Shown here in pieces: positions 19,410 through 29,844 of a stretch of DNA of 64,000 nucleotides. Under the pieces are notes generated by a model that was given only the letters and a program-made list of their open reading frames with translations, searched no databases and was not told the origin of the DNA. Source of the DNA: Luzula sylvatica (Eukaryota; Streptophyta; Magnoliopsida; Poales; Juncaceae); the NCBI GenBank assembly GCA_946800325.1, contig OX326956.1:12317167-12381166 (forward strand), in the 5' to 3' direction. Both the position numbers and the translations under genes were made by a program. Position 1 is the stretch's first letter. Every line of letters starts with the position of its first letter.

Positions 19410-22400
19410 ATGGCCATTTCCATTATTCTTCTTTCCGTCCTTCTCTCATCTTTTTCGCCACTATCTGTCAGTAGTTCATCGGACTCGCTAAAAACATATA
19501 TAGTTCATCTCGAATCTCCATCATCAAGTTTCAACTCCTTCTTGGAGCGCGAAAATTGGTACAAATCATTCCTCCCCCCTTCGGGATTGGCCGATTCTCG
19601 GCTTATTTACTCATACAAAGAGATTATTCATGGTTTTGCTGCTCGTCTATCTGAGGCCGAGCTCAGTGAGATTCAGACGAAGGAAGGCTTCTTGCATGCA
19701 TATCCCGATAAGATATACACCATTACAACCACGCATACACCGAAATTCTTAGGGCTCTCTAGAGAGGGACCTGGATTTTGGACCGAGTCGAACTATGGCA
19801 AAGGCGTTATCATTGGTGTGCTTGACACGGGAATTTCACCCAATCATCCTTCGTTTAAGGACACAGGTATACCTAACTGCGTGATTCTATGATATATTCA
19901 TTTTTCTCAAATCATATGCAAATTAGTAAATGTAATTTAGAAATTTTTTCAATTGCTTATTAGTGTTATGTTTAAATAGGACATAAATCATCATTCAAAT
20001 AATCAAAGAAGATTTATTTAATGTACAAAATACACAAAATATTCTTTTAAAAGAATGTATCATATAATTGTCCTAACTATGTATTTGATTTGTTTAAAAG
20101 ATAATTAATTACATCAAAAAATGTTAGCTCAAATTCATCGTGTTCCATGCAACGATCAGGACTAGATATTTATTGCTATTTTGTGTAACCAAGGCTAGTT
20201 TATTTTTTATGATAGGAATGCCACCACCTCCTTCGAAATGGAAGGGAAAATGCGAGTTCAACTTGACGGACTGCAACAATAAGCTGATCGGTGCGAGGAC
20301 ATTCCAAAATGGACTTGATATCATGCAAGGATCTAATTCATCAATATCTGAAGGTCCATACGACTATAATGGTCATGGAACGCATACTTCTAGCACAGCT
20401 GCCGGTACATTTGTTGAGGGTGCAAATTTCAACGGACTAGCTAACGGTACTGAATTTATAATTCCCTAACAAAAAAATTATAATTCCCTTAAATATCAAA
20501 GGACTAGCTACTGGTTTCAGGAAGCTGATATGTGAATATCAGAAAGCTATGGATATACAAAACTAGATAAACCATATAAACTTGTAAATAAAAAATGTTT
20601 GATGAAAACACAGGAAACTACGAAACTATAAATACACAAATAAAAAAATATGCAAAGAGAAATACTTACATCATATCATGAATATTATCCATAAAAAATA
20701 ATATTATAAAACTCAATATTTAATTATTTATTTATGATTATTTTTGTAGAAACATAATATGTAGATTTTTTTATTTTTAAAAAATACTTGCGTACAAAAA
20801 AATGAATTATTTCGAAAGTAATACAAAAAAACAAATTACAATTTCATCAAAAGCAAATTAAGCACAATTCTTTAGCCAAATTAAATAATCAACACATCTC
20901 ACATGTAATTTATTATATCTCCAAACTAATACATCTAATAACAAACAAAAATTAATAAAATCTCCTATAATTATCTTACCTCAATATAATTTTCATCAAA
21001 ATCCAATTATAATTTCATCAAAACACAATTTCTATTGAGAGAAAATAAAAGAAATTACATTTGAGAAATTGTGCCTACACCAATTTTAACCAATTAATTT
21101 CAACCAAATTTCATTTGTTCTTCAACTGTCACATACATGTCTGTCATTTGAACATCTTAATGCATTAAGTGACTTGTATGAGTATATAAGGGTCGTTTGG
21201 CACATACATGTCTTTCATTAAGGCAGACTGGATACTTCAATTTGACAAATAAGTGCACATTTGAGAGTAAATTGAGCAAAACTGATCTTAAATGAAAACT
21301 AGAAGTTCATACAATAATTATGATAATAACTCTAAGAACTGTGAAAGGAAAAATGATTGAAACCTTGAGTATTGACTCATTGGACATTTCAATCGAACAC
21401 TCTGAAACGAACAAAGAATAGAAAATGAAAATCAAAGTTTCACTGCAAAGGAGGATAGATGAAACGACGAATTGACGATGCAAAAAAAGAAGAAGAAAGA
21501 GACAAGTCTTAATTGCACCCCATAACTTTTCTCTCACCAAAAATTTGCTCAGACATCAATTTCTAAATCCCATGATTTTGCTCCCATTTTATTAAGTTTT
21601 GCAAGTTTTGAAATTCAAAACCATACTTCCTACTAGACACCCGAACACCTTAATTCATTTTCGGTCAAACTCATGAAATTCTGTCAAAACTATGGCTAAA
21701 AAATGTGCCACCAAACAGGGACATGGTTTAGTTGAGCTATTAATTTATCTCGTGTAGTTTGCATTCAGTCAATATCTCAAATGACAACACTACTATCCTT
21801 GTAAAAATTTGAATTTTACTTTTATGTAACAGGTACCGCGTCTGGAGTTGCACCATATGCGCACCTCGCAATGTACAAGGTGTGCGGAAATACCGGAGTT
21901 TGTGCTGACTCAGACCTTTTAGCCGGGTTTGACAGTGCAGTTCAAGATGGGGTTGATGTGATATCTGTTTCTACTGCCGCTGTTTCCAACGTCCCTGTTT
22001 TCTATGAAGATGCAATGGCAATTGGCGCATTCAGTGCGGTCGAAAAGGGCATTTTTGTAAGTTGTGCGGGTGGTAATGATGGACCTTTGAATTATACAGT
22101 GCACAATGGAGCACCATGGGTTTTGACAGTTGGGGCCAGCAGTGTAGATAGGGCTCTACACTCAGTTATTAAGATCGAAAAATATAGAACTGAGTTTTAT
22201 GGTGAGTCATCGTACCAACCGGGTAATTTTACCCCAATTACTGTGCCAATTGTCTTTCCTGGCGCATATGGAGGTTTCGAAGCTGCATTTTGTCAGCCCG
22301 GCTCGCTTGATGAAGCTGACGTGCGAGGTAAGATTGTAATTTGCGATACAGAAGGCGTAGTGCAAGTGCAAATTGATGTGGTCAAGGATGCGGGGGGTGC

Positions 22401-23406
22401 GGGTATTATTCTGGTTAGTAATATATATAATGGAGCAAGCACATTCGATTATCCCATAGAGATTCCTGGATCGTTTGTTAACTTTACTGATGGAATAATC
22501 CTCAAAGGTCTTGCTATTACCGGTACAAACCCCAAGGCATCGATTATATTCAAAGGTACGGTGCTAGAAACACCCTTAGCCCCTATTGTTGCTTCAACTT
22601 CTTCACGAGGACCCAATTATGAAGATCCGTACATATTAAAACCCGACATTATAGGGCCTGGGTTAAATATTCTTGCCGCCTGGCCTTTTTTGGTTGGGCC
22701 TTCTAGTCCAGGTGGCTACTTTAATATTCTTTCTGGCACTTCTATGGCCACACCGCACCTTAGCGGCATCGCAAGTCTACTGAAAAGTACGCATTCTACT
22801 TGGTCTCCCGCAATGATCAAATCAGCTATCATGACAACGGCCTATTTAATTGGAAACGATGGTAAGCCAATTATCGATGAGTCGCTTAAGCCCGCAAATT
22901 TCTTTAGTATTGGATCGGGCCACGTCAACCCATCAAAAGCAAATAATCCGGGCCTTGTGTACGACATAAGTACTAATGACTATATAAACTATCTATGTGG
23001 TCTAAACTATAGCAATGCTCATGTAAGCGCCGTGCTTCGTCGGAATATAACATGTTTAGGTTTATCAAAAATCTCTAGTCTAGACCTAAACTTACCGTCA
23101 TTCACGGTGCAACTCAATAAAACAAACAACTACACTACTAACACCAAGCGAGCCGTAATAAATGTTGGTGTCCCGATCTCGATGTACACTGTTAAGGTCA
23201 AGATCAATGATCAAGTAGAGGTAGAGGTGAAACCAGACACGCTATATTTCGCAAGTGTTAATGAAACCATAGAATACTCGATTGTCTTCAAGAGTTCTGG
23301 TTTAGCGATGAAGAAGGTTTATCATGGTTACCTGACCTGGATTTCATCAGATGGTTCTACAACGGTCGGAAGCCCCTTGGTGGTCGCAGTTGGTATAAAT
23401 TTGTAA
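19410..23406 (+). CDS. subtilisin-like serine protease, SBT1 type (gene B, three exons)
   Basis: Exons 19410-19866, 20216-20446 and 21833-23406 join in frame to 753 codons; introns are GT-AG and split glycine codons (phase 1). The order is signal peptide (residues 1 to about 22), I9 propeptide (about 29-110), and the peptidase S8 domain with Asp139 (VLDTG), His206 (NGHGTH), oxyanion Asn311 (GGNDGP) and Ser533 ([11 protein letters not shown]). A protease-associated insert lies at about 340-470, and a C-terminal fibronectin-like domain ends VVAVGINL. Length and all catalytic residues are normal for the family, so it should be active. By family it is secreted to the apoplast, self-matured by propeptide cleavage, and cuts extracellular proteins or peptide hormones; the substrate is unknown. 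It is most like the SBT1.2/subtilisin-like protease 4 group. Intron 2 carries an insertion of about 1.2 kb, and a MITE sits just upstream, so expression may differ from gene C. Confidence 0.93.
20518..21723. mobile_element. 1.2-kb insertion in intron 2 of subtilase gene B
   Basis: Gene C has a short intron 2 with CTGGTTTAGTTGAAG. In gene B the same site reads CTGGTTT, then about 1206 foreign bases, then TGGTTTAGTTGAGC, so TGGTTT is duplicated (20512-20517 and 21724-21729). Inside, GGGTCGTTTGGCAC (21188) and its near complement GTGCCACCAAACAGGG (21707) look like the ends of a second, nested element of about 530 bases. No coding capacity. Splicing should still work because both splice sites are intact. 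Confidence 0.6.
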
Positions 23407-23727
23407 ATTCACCAATTGATATCACTTTATGGAAAATTTTGTGTTGAATCTGTTTTATAAGATTCCAAATTAAATCTACTTGTGATAAGGATATATTATT
23501 TCTATAAACAAGTGACCATTGATTAACCAATTCAACTCATCATAATATGCACTTATCACAGTTAGATTCAAGTCAGATTTTTGAAAATAGATTCAACTTA
23601 GAAGCCATGTATATTTATATATAATGTGAAATATGCATTACGTGTATGTGTTTCATTTTTTTTCTATTTGTATGTTCGATATATGGATTCGAAGAGCATG
23701 CATCAATTTGTAGTGTGTGGCTTGAAT

Positions 23728-23820
23728 TTTTTTTTTTTTGAATTGAGTCTAGAACACGAAACGTGTTCTTTTCAGCTCATTTGTTTCCTTTAAGATAGAA
23801 ATAAGTATTTACAAGGGTGA
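23728..23820 (-). mobile_element. 93-base retroposon fragment downstream of gene B
   Basis: Compared with the flank of gene C (TGATTTGAATGTTAAAGG), gene B has an extra 93 bases between two CTTGAAT copies (23721-23727 and 23821-23827). The insert starts with a T run, so its poly(A) is on the minus strand. It reads as a 3' end fragment containing AACACGTTTCGTGTTC on the minus strand. Confidence 0.65.
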
Positions 23821-23867
23821 CTTGAATGTTAAAGGCGTTCTTGTGTTAAAGGCTCATTTGTTTCCGG

Positions 23868-24330
23868 TAGTTCTTTATTTATTGAAATACAATGTTACAT
23901 CATAAATACCAAAAATTACATTAGTTACAATAGATTTTTCAAGACCTACTTAAGTCTCTAATTTGTTGAGAAAGTAGAATTGACATTTTTGCTTTCTTAT
24001 TAAAGATCTTATTGTTTCGTTCTTTCCAAATACACCATACTGTTGTCGTCCATTGTATTCTCAGATCAAATCATTGTCTTTGTTGTTGTTGTGCACTGTT
24101 TAAGTCATGCATTTGTTGCCATGCTTCTATTAATGTCGTCCCGACGATGTTTGGTAAGCCGATATTGTCGTAGCATTGGCTTGAGTATTGACATTGGATG
24201 AAGAGATGAATTACATTTCCATCCAATGCCGAGCACAGAACACACGTCAACAGATGGGACCATCCTCTTTTAATTAGCTGATAAAAAGGTTCCATTCTAA
24301 CGGAATTGCCCCTGGAATCTACTTGTGTAT
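23868..24330 (-). mobile_element. 5'-truncated LINE fragment with zf-RVT tail
   Basis: On the minus strand it encodes LIKRGWSHLLTCVLCSALDG, then HLFIQCQYSSQC, and further on TTVWCIWKERNNKIFN, the zinc-binding tail of a LINE reverse transcriptase. A 3' UTR with AATAAATAAAG follows toward 23868. Frames are interrupted near 24060. No clear poly(A) or target duplication is left, so it is older than the copy at 11588. Confidence 0.72.
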
Positions 24331-24429
24331 AATCTTAATATACACTTCATTATTCCCAGGAACGTGTACGTTCATTTATTCTTATATGATATATTTTCCC
24401 ATTGATCCAAAAATGTATTTCCTTCACTT

Positions 24430-24890
24430 TCGCGAGGGTGTCTGGTGAAAGAGCTCAGACGTTAATTTGGGTCTTAATCACGGGGTTAAGTATTGTTAAG
24501 TTCTTTCGCCAGACCCTCTGGCAAAAGTGCATGGATTTGATGGCCCCCACTCCAATATGGTAAAATGGACGGGAAATGTGATTTGTCATTTTTCGCCAAA
24601 CCTTCTGGCGAAAGAGGTGTTTTTCAATTATTATTTTGGACAATTGCAACCATTTTTTTAATTTAGAGTTAGAATTGTAAAATAATGAGAACACGGATGT
24701 TTTAGACCTTTTCAAGATCTATAATTTAGATTATTCTGTTGTAATTTTCAAGGACCATTTGCTCACTCAAAATCTTCGACAATGTAGCGAGTTTATTTGA
24801 AAATTTGTTAAAGTAAATAGAAGAAAACAGAAAACCAAATATGACAATATAATCAAAAGTGTATCAAAACACAAACATCAAAATATCGAA
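24430..24890. other. non-coding with paired CTTTCGCCAGA motifs
   Basis: TTTCGCCAGACCCTCTGGCAAAAG (24506) and TTCGCCAAACCTTCTGGCGAAAG (24597) are two short hairpins about 90 bases apart. They may belong to the element that carries the neighbouring mobile-domain gene. Nothing else seen. Confidence 0.35.
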
Positions 24891-25003
24891 ACTACATCAA
24901 ACCATAATATCTACAATACATCAAATCACACATCGAAATATCCAGAGTACACGAAAACATAACATCTGAAATACATGCAAACACACACATAAAAATTAAA
25001 ACA

Positions 25004-26450
25004 TCAAGCACGATCACATGCACCACGTCGGGGAAAGGCAATACGTGCACATCCACGACCCCGATGGGTAAGTTGCGTGACATGACCATCATCATCGTCG
25101 TCTCCGTCACTATCTGAGTCAGACAGACTGTCGACGTGATCATCGGTGTGTGGTAGGTCTTCCAGTAACTCCATGCCCCGGGTGCAAGAAGAGATCAAAC
25201 TCCTGCAAGTCCTCTTCAAGCCTATCTTCAAGGCGGGAGAGATCGCTGACCCTGCCTGGCATAGCATGTCCATGATCTGACGACCTTTATCCAAAGTCTT
25301 GTTAAAATGATGTTCCTTCAAGTAGTTTCAATTAGGTTACGTTCATACATAATAATTTACAATAACAACATCAACGTACCGCAGCGACTATGTAGTAGAC
25401 TCTCTAGGTCTGTAACGTACAGACGTAGGCACGCCGTGCTGAACTGAAGACTGCACTCGTGGACGGTCGTTGATCTGAAACCAAATCATGTAATCTCGAT
25501 GCATCGCGGGGTCGTACGGATCACCAGCAGGGACGGGATACTGCAAAGCCTCATTCCACCGCAGCATGTGAATCGCCCACTTATGCGGCCAATTTTTGCC
25601 CCGATTGTTGCTGATCGTATGCAAAGGCACCTTGGGGGAACAAGGAGGTGCAGGTATGACCTTCGAGAAATGAATGAAACTTATAAATAACAAATTTGCA
25701 ATATAAATTAAAATAATTAACAAAATATTTAATAGGAATTTGACCCGGGCGAATCCGAACGGTCGCATCACCCTCTCCGGGTGGTACAACTCTACAACCG
25801 AAAAAACAAATCAGGGGGCACGGGGTGAAAGTGGATGCCTCGTCCTGATGGAAAATCAGGGGGAGGTACTGGCGAAACTCATCGTACAGGATCCACTTGA
25901 TCTCATCATGACTTAGCTTATCATCAAAAAAGTGAATTTGACAAATTGAAAAAAATAAAGTTTTATATCAAAATAAAAATCAAACCTGTCGAAATAGTCA
26001 TGTGCAGCATTCATCTCGCCATGCGATGTCGTGTGAACGTACTCCTTGCATCCGATGTACCGGGTACCGAACGGCAAAAGGATCGTTGATTCGAAGATCT
26101 TTCACTGGTGTGATCTTCGGCGCATATACCAGAAATCGAGAATACGACCACATGGCAAGAAGCATATGGCATCCCCCGATCTCTTTCTTGCTCGGGTCGG
26201 TGACCTTGCATGCGAACGGTACAAGTATTCCAGTACCACACTCCCCCAACTTTATTGACCCATGACATCCATGTTGGGTACCGGCACCGCTACCGAGCCC
26301 CGCGCAGCGGAATGACGGGCCCGGTCCGAGCCGATCCCGAGGACCAAGACGGCGACTTCGAGAGTACGAACCTATGTAACTACTACTATAACTTTTATAG
26401 AGCGTCATACCAAGTGAAATTCATCACCGAGAAGGGTTGACGCGCTTTGT
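25004..26450 (-). pseudogene. plant mobile domain (PMD/MAIN-like) gene, degenerate
   Basis: On the minus strand, pieces in the right order match plant mobile domain proteins: KKEIGGCHMLLAMWSYSRF (about 26170), DEIKWILYDEFRQYLP (about 25900), PLICFF then VVELYHPERVMRPFGFAR (about 25750), RGKNWPHKWAIHMLRWNEAL (about 25590), VYYIVAAV (about 25395) and a tail with an acidic DSDSDGDDDDD run ending at 25004. Adjacent pieces fall in different frames within presumed exons (at PLICFF/VVELY near 25795 and at RYRP/VYYIV near 25405), so the gene is frameshifted. The family occurs both as domesticated host genes (MAIN) and inside transposons; this copy looks like a transposon relic. GC content is clearly above its surroundings. 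Confidence 0.68.
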
Positions 26451-27000
26451 AGTTGCTTCCTTTGCTGCTCCGATCCTCGGTAACACGTGTGTCCCACGCC
26501 CGCACGATTCGACACCGTCGATGAAACTTTGCCTTTGTTGAATACAACCGGATAGCTTCCGGTTAGTCCTCGACCTTGCTCGAACTTACTCTCGTTTGAT
26601 CACAACGAAATATCTCAGTTGAGATCTCTACTCATATCCACCGCGAGTTTCGTCTCTCGTTTACGCGCAAATTTCCCTAGCAAATTTGCTGTAAGCTTGC
26701 TTGAATCTTTCTCTAAACTCTAATGGGGTTTTATCTCTTTCTTGCTCAACAAAATTCACATTCTAACCGGAATGAAATCAGAAAGAAGAAGAAGCAATAT
26801 ATATATATATAATCATAATTGATGTGTTTAATGGAACTAATGAGTATCTACAATTAAAACTGCCAATTCAGAATTTGGACTACAGTCCGTCACCACGGAG
26901 GAAACGGTCCGTCGTGACGGACGTATCACATTTACTGAGAAAGGCGTTTTACCTATGGTCCGTCATGACGGATCAAACAGTCCGTCATTATTAATGTTGT
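26451..27000. other. non-coding; cluster of GTCCGTC/GACGGAC inverted motifs
   Basis: 26885-26990 holds six or so copies of GTCCGTC or its complement, including GTCCGTCATGACGGA and GTCCGTCGTGACGGAC. This is typical of some retrotransposon or CACTA non-coding regions, and I cannot assign it. There is also a short TA run at 26797. Confidence 0.4.
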
Positions 27001-28004
27001 TGTTTTTATACCCATATTTGATATGAATTGAACATATTTATTTTTATGTATTTGTTAGGTACTACTGAAGAACATAATAAAGGCTAGGAAGTAGTTGATG
27101 AAGATGACGACTCTAGTAATTTAGCATTTTTTATGCTTTTGTATATTTATTTTTGTACTTTAATCGTAATAAACATACATGTATACAATATTATTTAGCA
27201 TTTTTTGCAACATTTTGTATCTTGTATACCTTTAACATTATTATTTATTCCCTGTTGTATCTTGTAAATTTTGTATAGTAATGATATACTTTTAAATGGA
27301 ATAATATTATGACTTCATGACATAGGACAATTTATATTCCTTTTAGTGTTCTATTTATACTCATTTGGTTTGTAGTTTATACTTGTTTTCATTATTAGGT
27401 ATTGTTTTACTCAAATAATATACTTTTATTTCTATACTAATTAGTGTATACCTTTTAGTTTATTTTTTATACATGTTTATTTTATTTGGTATTGTTTTAC
27501 TCATATAATATATCTTTATATCTATACTAATTACTATGTGCTTAGACTATTGTATATTTTTGTATCTTTTATACTTTCTTGTACCTTTTATATTTTTATA
27601 CAATATGATTTATTATTTGTTGCATCTTTTATATTTTTTATTATAGCGATATAACTTGTAAACATGTGATATACGTTTTTGTTTATTTTTTATACCTTTA
27701 ATTGTAATAATATACTTATTAGCGTGTCTTTTATACTTTTAAATGAAATAATATAACTTTAAGACATCGGACAATTTATATACATTTTATATTTACATGT
27801 TAATATTTTTTCTACTTTTTTTGTTTATATGTTAATAATGTTTATACGTTATATTTATGTGTCTATACCTTTATGTGTTTCGTTTATATCTTATATTTAT
27901 AAATTTATATGTTAGTAACATTCTAATAACAAAAAATACAATCTCTTGTTATACTTTTTTTTATTTATACTTTTTATTTTCGGACCTCATATTTTTTGTA
28001 CCTT
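27001..28004. repeat. T-rich degenerate repeat (TATACTTTTATATTTT-like)
   Basis: Nearly a kilobase of T-rich sequence with recurrent TATACCTTTTA, TTTGGTATTGTTTTACTCA (twice, about 27398 and 27489) and TTTTATACTTT. No frame of interest. It is continuous with the GC-rich repeats that follow. Confidence 0.5.
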
Positions 28005-28325
28005 TTCCGAAGTCGTGCGAGGCCGGAAGGACATCTGGCAAGTCGAGCACGAGCCCTTTTTTTGTTGTACTTATTTTATGTCGTGTGTAGCACTAATCTG
28101 CACGACGTCGTGTCTTTTTTGTACTTTTACAACATGAAGCCGTCCGTAGCACGAATCTGCGAGGCCGGACAGATGTGTGTAAGACATCTCGCCGGCCGAG
28201 CACGGGTCGTTAGAAGGTTGTACCTTTTTTTTTTGCGAAGTCGTGCGTAGAACAAATCCGTGCGAGGCTGGCCACATGTCCGTAGGACATCTGGCAAGCC
28301 GAGCGCAAACCATCCGAAGGTCGTA
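28005..28325. repeat. GC-rich tandem repeat, units of ~100 bases
   Basis: Three imperfect units share GAAGTCGTGCG(TAG), GCGAGGCCGGACA, GGACATCTGGCAAGCCGAGC and GGTTGTACCTTTTTT, near 28010, 28135 and 28238. They stand out sharply from the AT-rich DNA on both sides. Short open frames cross them on both strands, but these follow the repeat and are not gene-like. Confidence 0.6.
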
Positions 28326-28565
28326 CCTAGTTACTAAGAATGTATTAAATATAGTAAAAAAAGATAAAATGTGATGTATATAATCATTACAATTATAATA
28401 AATGGGTATAAAAATATGATTTAAAGGTATAATGGAAATATCTAAAATCCTACCCGAATTTTGGTGCCTGCCCTAAATAAAGCGGCCGCTCGCTGACCGA
28501 AAATTTTAAGCCCTCCGCACTTAAATTGGACCGCGCTCTCATTAATTGTGCTGCTCTCATTAATT

Positions 28566-28950
28566 TTTTTTTTTTGAGGGATTATGGAGAGGGCTTAATA
28601 TCCCTCTTCCACAGTTTTTCATTAATAAAATTGTTTATTTACATGAATTTGCTGATTTCGCATAAGAGAAAAATAAGCTAGATGATTAACCTAACCTATT
28701 ACATCTGATTGAGTTCTGGGAATCAGTTTCTCGGATTTGCGTGTCCAAGAATCTGACTTCCTTGCATGCAGCGGTCTTCTTATTCCTGGTTATAGATCAA
28801 AACCGGGATCTTGAATTCCACTGCTTGGTCCGTGTATATAAGCGGACATCCTCTCTCTTCTTTCCTTCTAGGGTTAGCGCAGTTTCATTATCTTCTTTCC
28901 TCTTCGGGAGTGTTTCTTCACTCTTCGCTCTGGCATGGGATCGGGCTCGG
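28566..28950 (-). mobile_element. 385-base retroposed insertion with 16-bp TSD
   Basis: Flanked by a perfect 16-base duplication GCTGCTCTCATTAATT (28550-28565 and 28951-28966). A T run directly after the left copy shows a poly(A) tail on the minus strand. The insert has no zf-RVT or other coding sequence. Its right half, read on the + strand, has TGTATATAAGCGGAC followed by CTTCTAGGGTTAGCG, reminiscent of a TATA box and leader. It could be a retroposed transcript, a SINE-like element or an unfamiliar LINE tail. Confidence 0.75.
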
Positions 28951-29094
28951 GCTGCTCTCATTAATTGGGTCGCTCCTTGTTATTTTTGGAGAATTTGTTT
29001 TAGACACGTGGCGAGTTCTCATTAAATGTGGCGGAGGGAAGGGGAGGGGAGTGTTTTAATAGTGGAGTGTGATAGTCGGCCTCATTTTTTAAAT

Positions 29095-29700
29095 CAATTT
29101 CTTTTTTATTGTTTAATTGTCGCTTCTCTAAATTATTAGTTTCTTCTGTTTATTGTCTCCGTTTTCTCATGTCTCCCTTACAACCCTCCCAAATTTATGC
29201 TAGTACAGATTTCAGATTTATTATTTGATGAATGCTTCATGTTGGTTACTTGAAATTCGGAGCTTGTACACTGTTGTGTGATTGTTGGATTGTTATCGGT
29301 AGATGGGGAGGGTACTGGATGTGATTCAATTCAATAGAATATTTTGCAAAGAAATTGTTTCCGACTCGAGTGAAAATAATTTGAAGTTCCCCACAAACTA
29401 ATAAAAGGTCATTATCGTGAACATTTTTTTTCAATACAAAAAAAAGAAAAGAAAAGTTCAGACGCAAGGTGAAATTTGCGTATTTTGACTGGGTTTAATA
29501 AATATGTCAATATATACAACTTCTAATTTATAATCCTTACCAACACTCCATTATTTAAGACTATGTCGTGTTCATGGTCCTTGAAAATATAGATTGCTTT
29601 CCCTATCACGTTGTATTTAATTTTTTTTTTTTTTTTTTTTGACATGCATCTATATGTTTTCTAATCCTTTTTTTCACGACGACTGGGTAGCTTCTGCGAG
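29095..29700 (+). repeat. duplicated upstream flank of subtilase gene C
   Basis: Matches 18090-18985 block by block, without the MITE at 18989. The poly-T at 29620 and ACATGCATCTATATGTTTT are shared with the copies at 15534 and 19410. Confidence 0.7.
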
Positions 29701-29783
29701 TCAGAATTGACGACGTATTTTCAGATAAACAAGACATAATCAACGTGAAATAAATAAAAAAGAATATATAGACAAAAGAAGAT

Positions 29784-29791
29784 TATAAATA
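29784..29791 (+). promoter_or_regulatory. TATA box of subtilase gene C
   Basis: TATAAATA 54 bases before the ATG at 29845. Confidence 0.6.
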
Positions 29792-29844
29792 GTATTGGAA
29801 TTGTCATTTTTTATCAAATTATCTGACCTTCAGTATCCATCAAA

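Noticed and set aside
25998..26440. GC-rich block suspected of being rDNA
   Set aside because: Translation shows plant mobile domain blocks; no rRNA signature.
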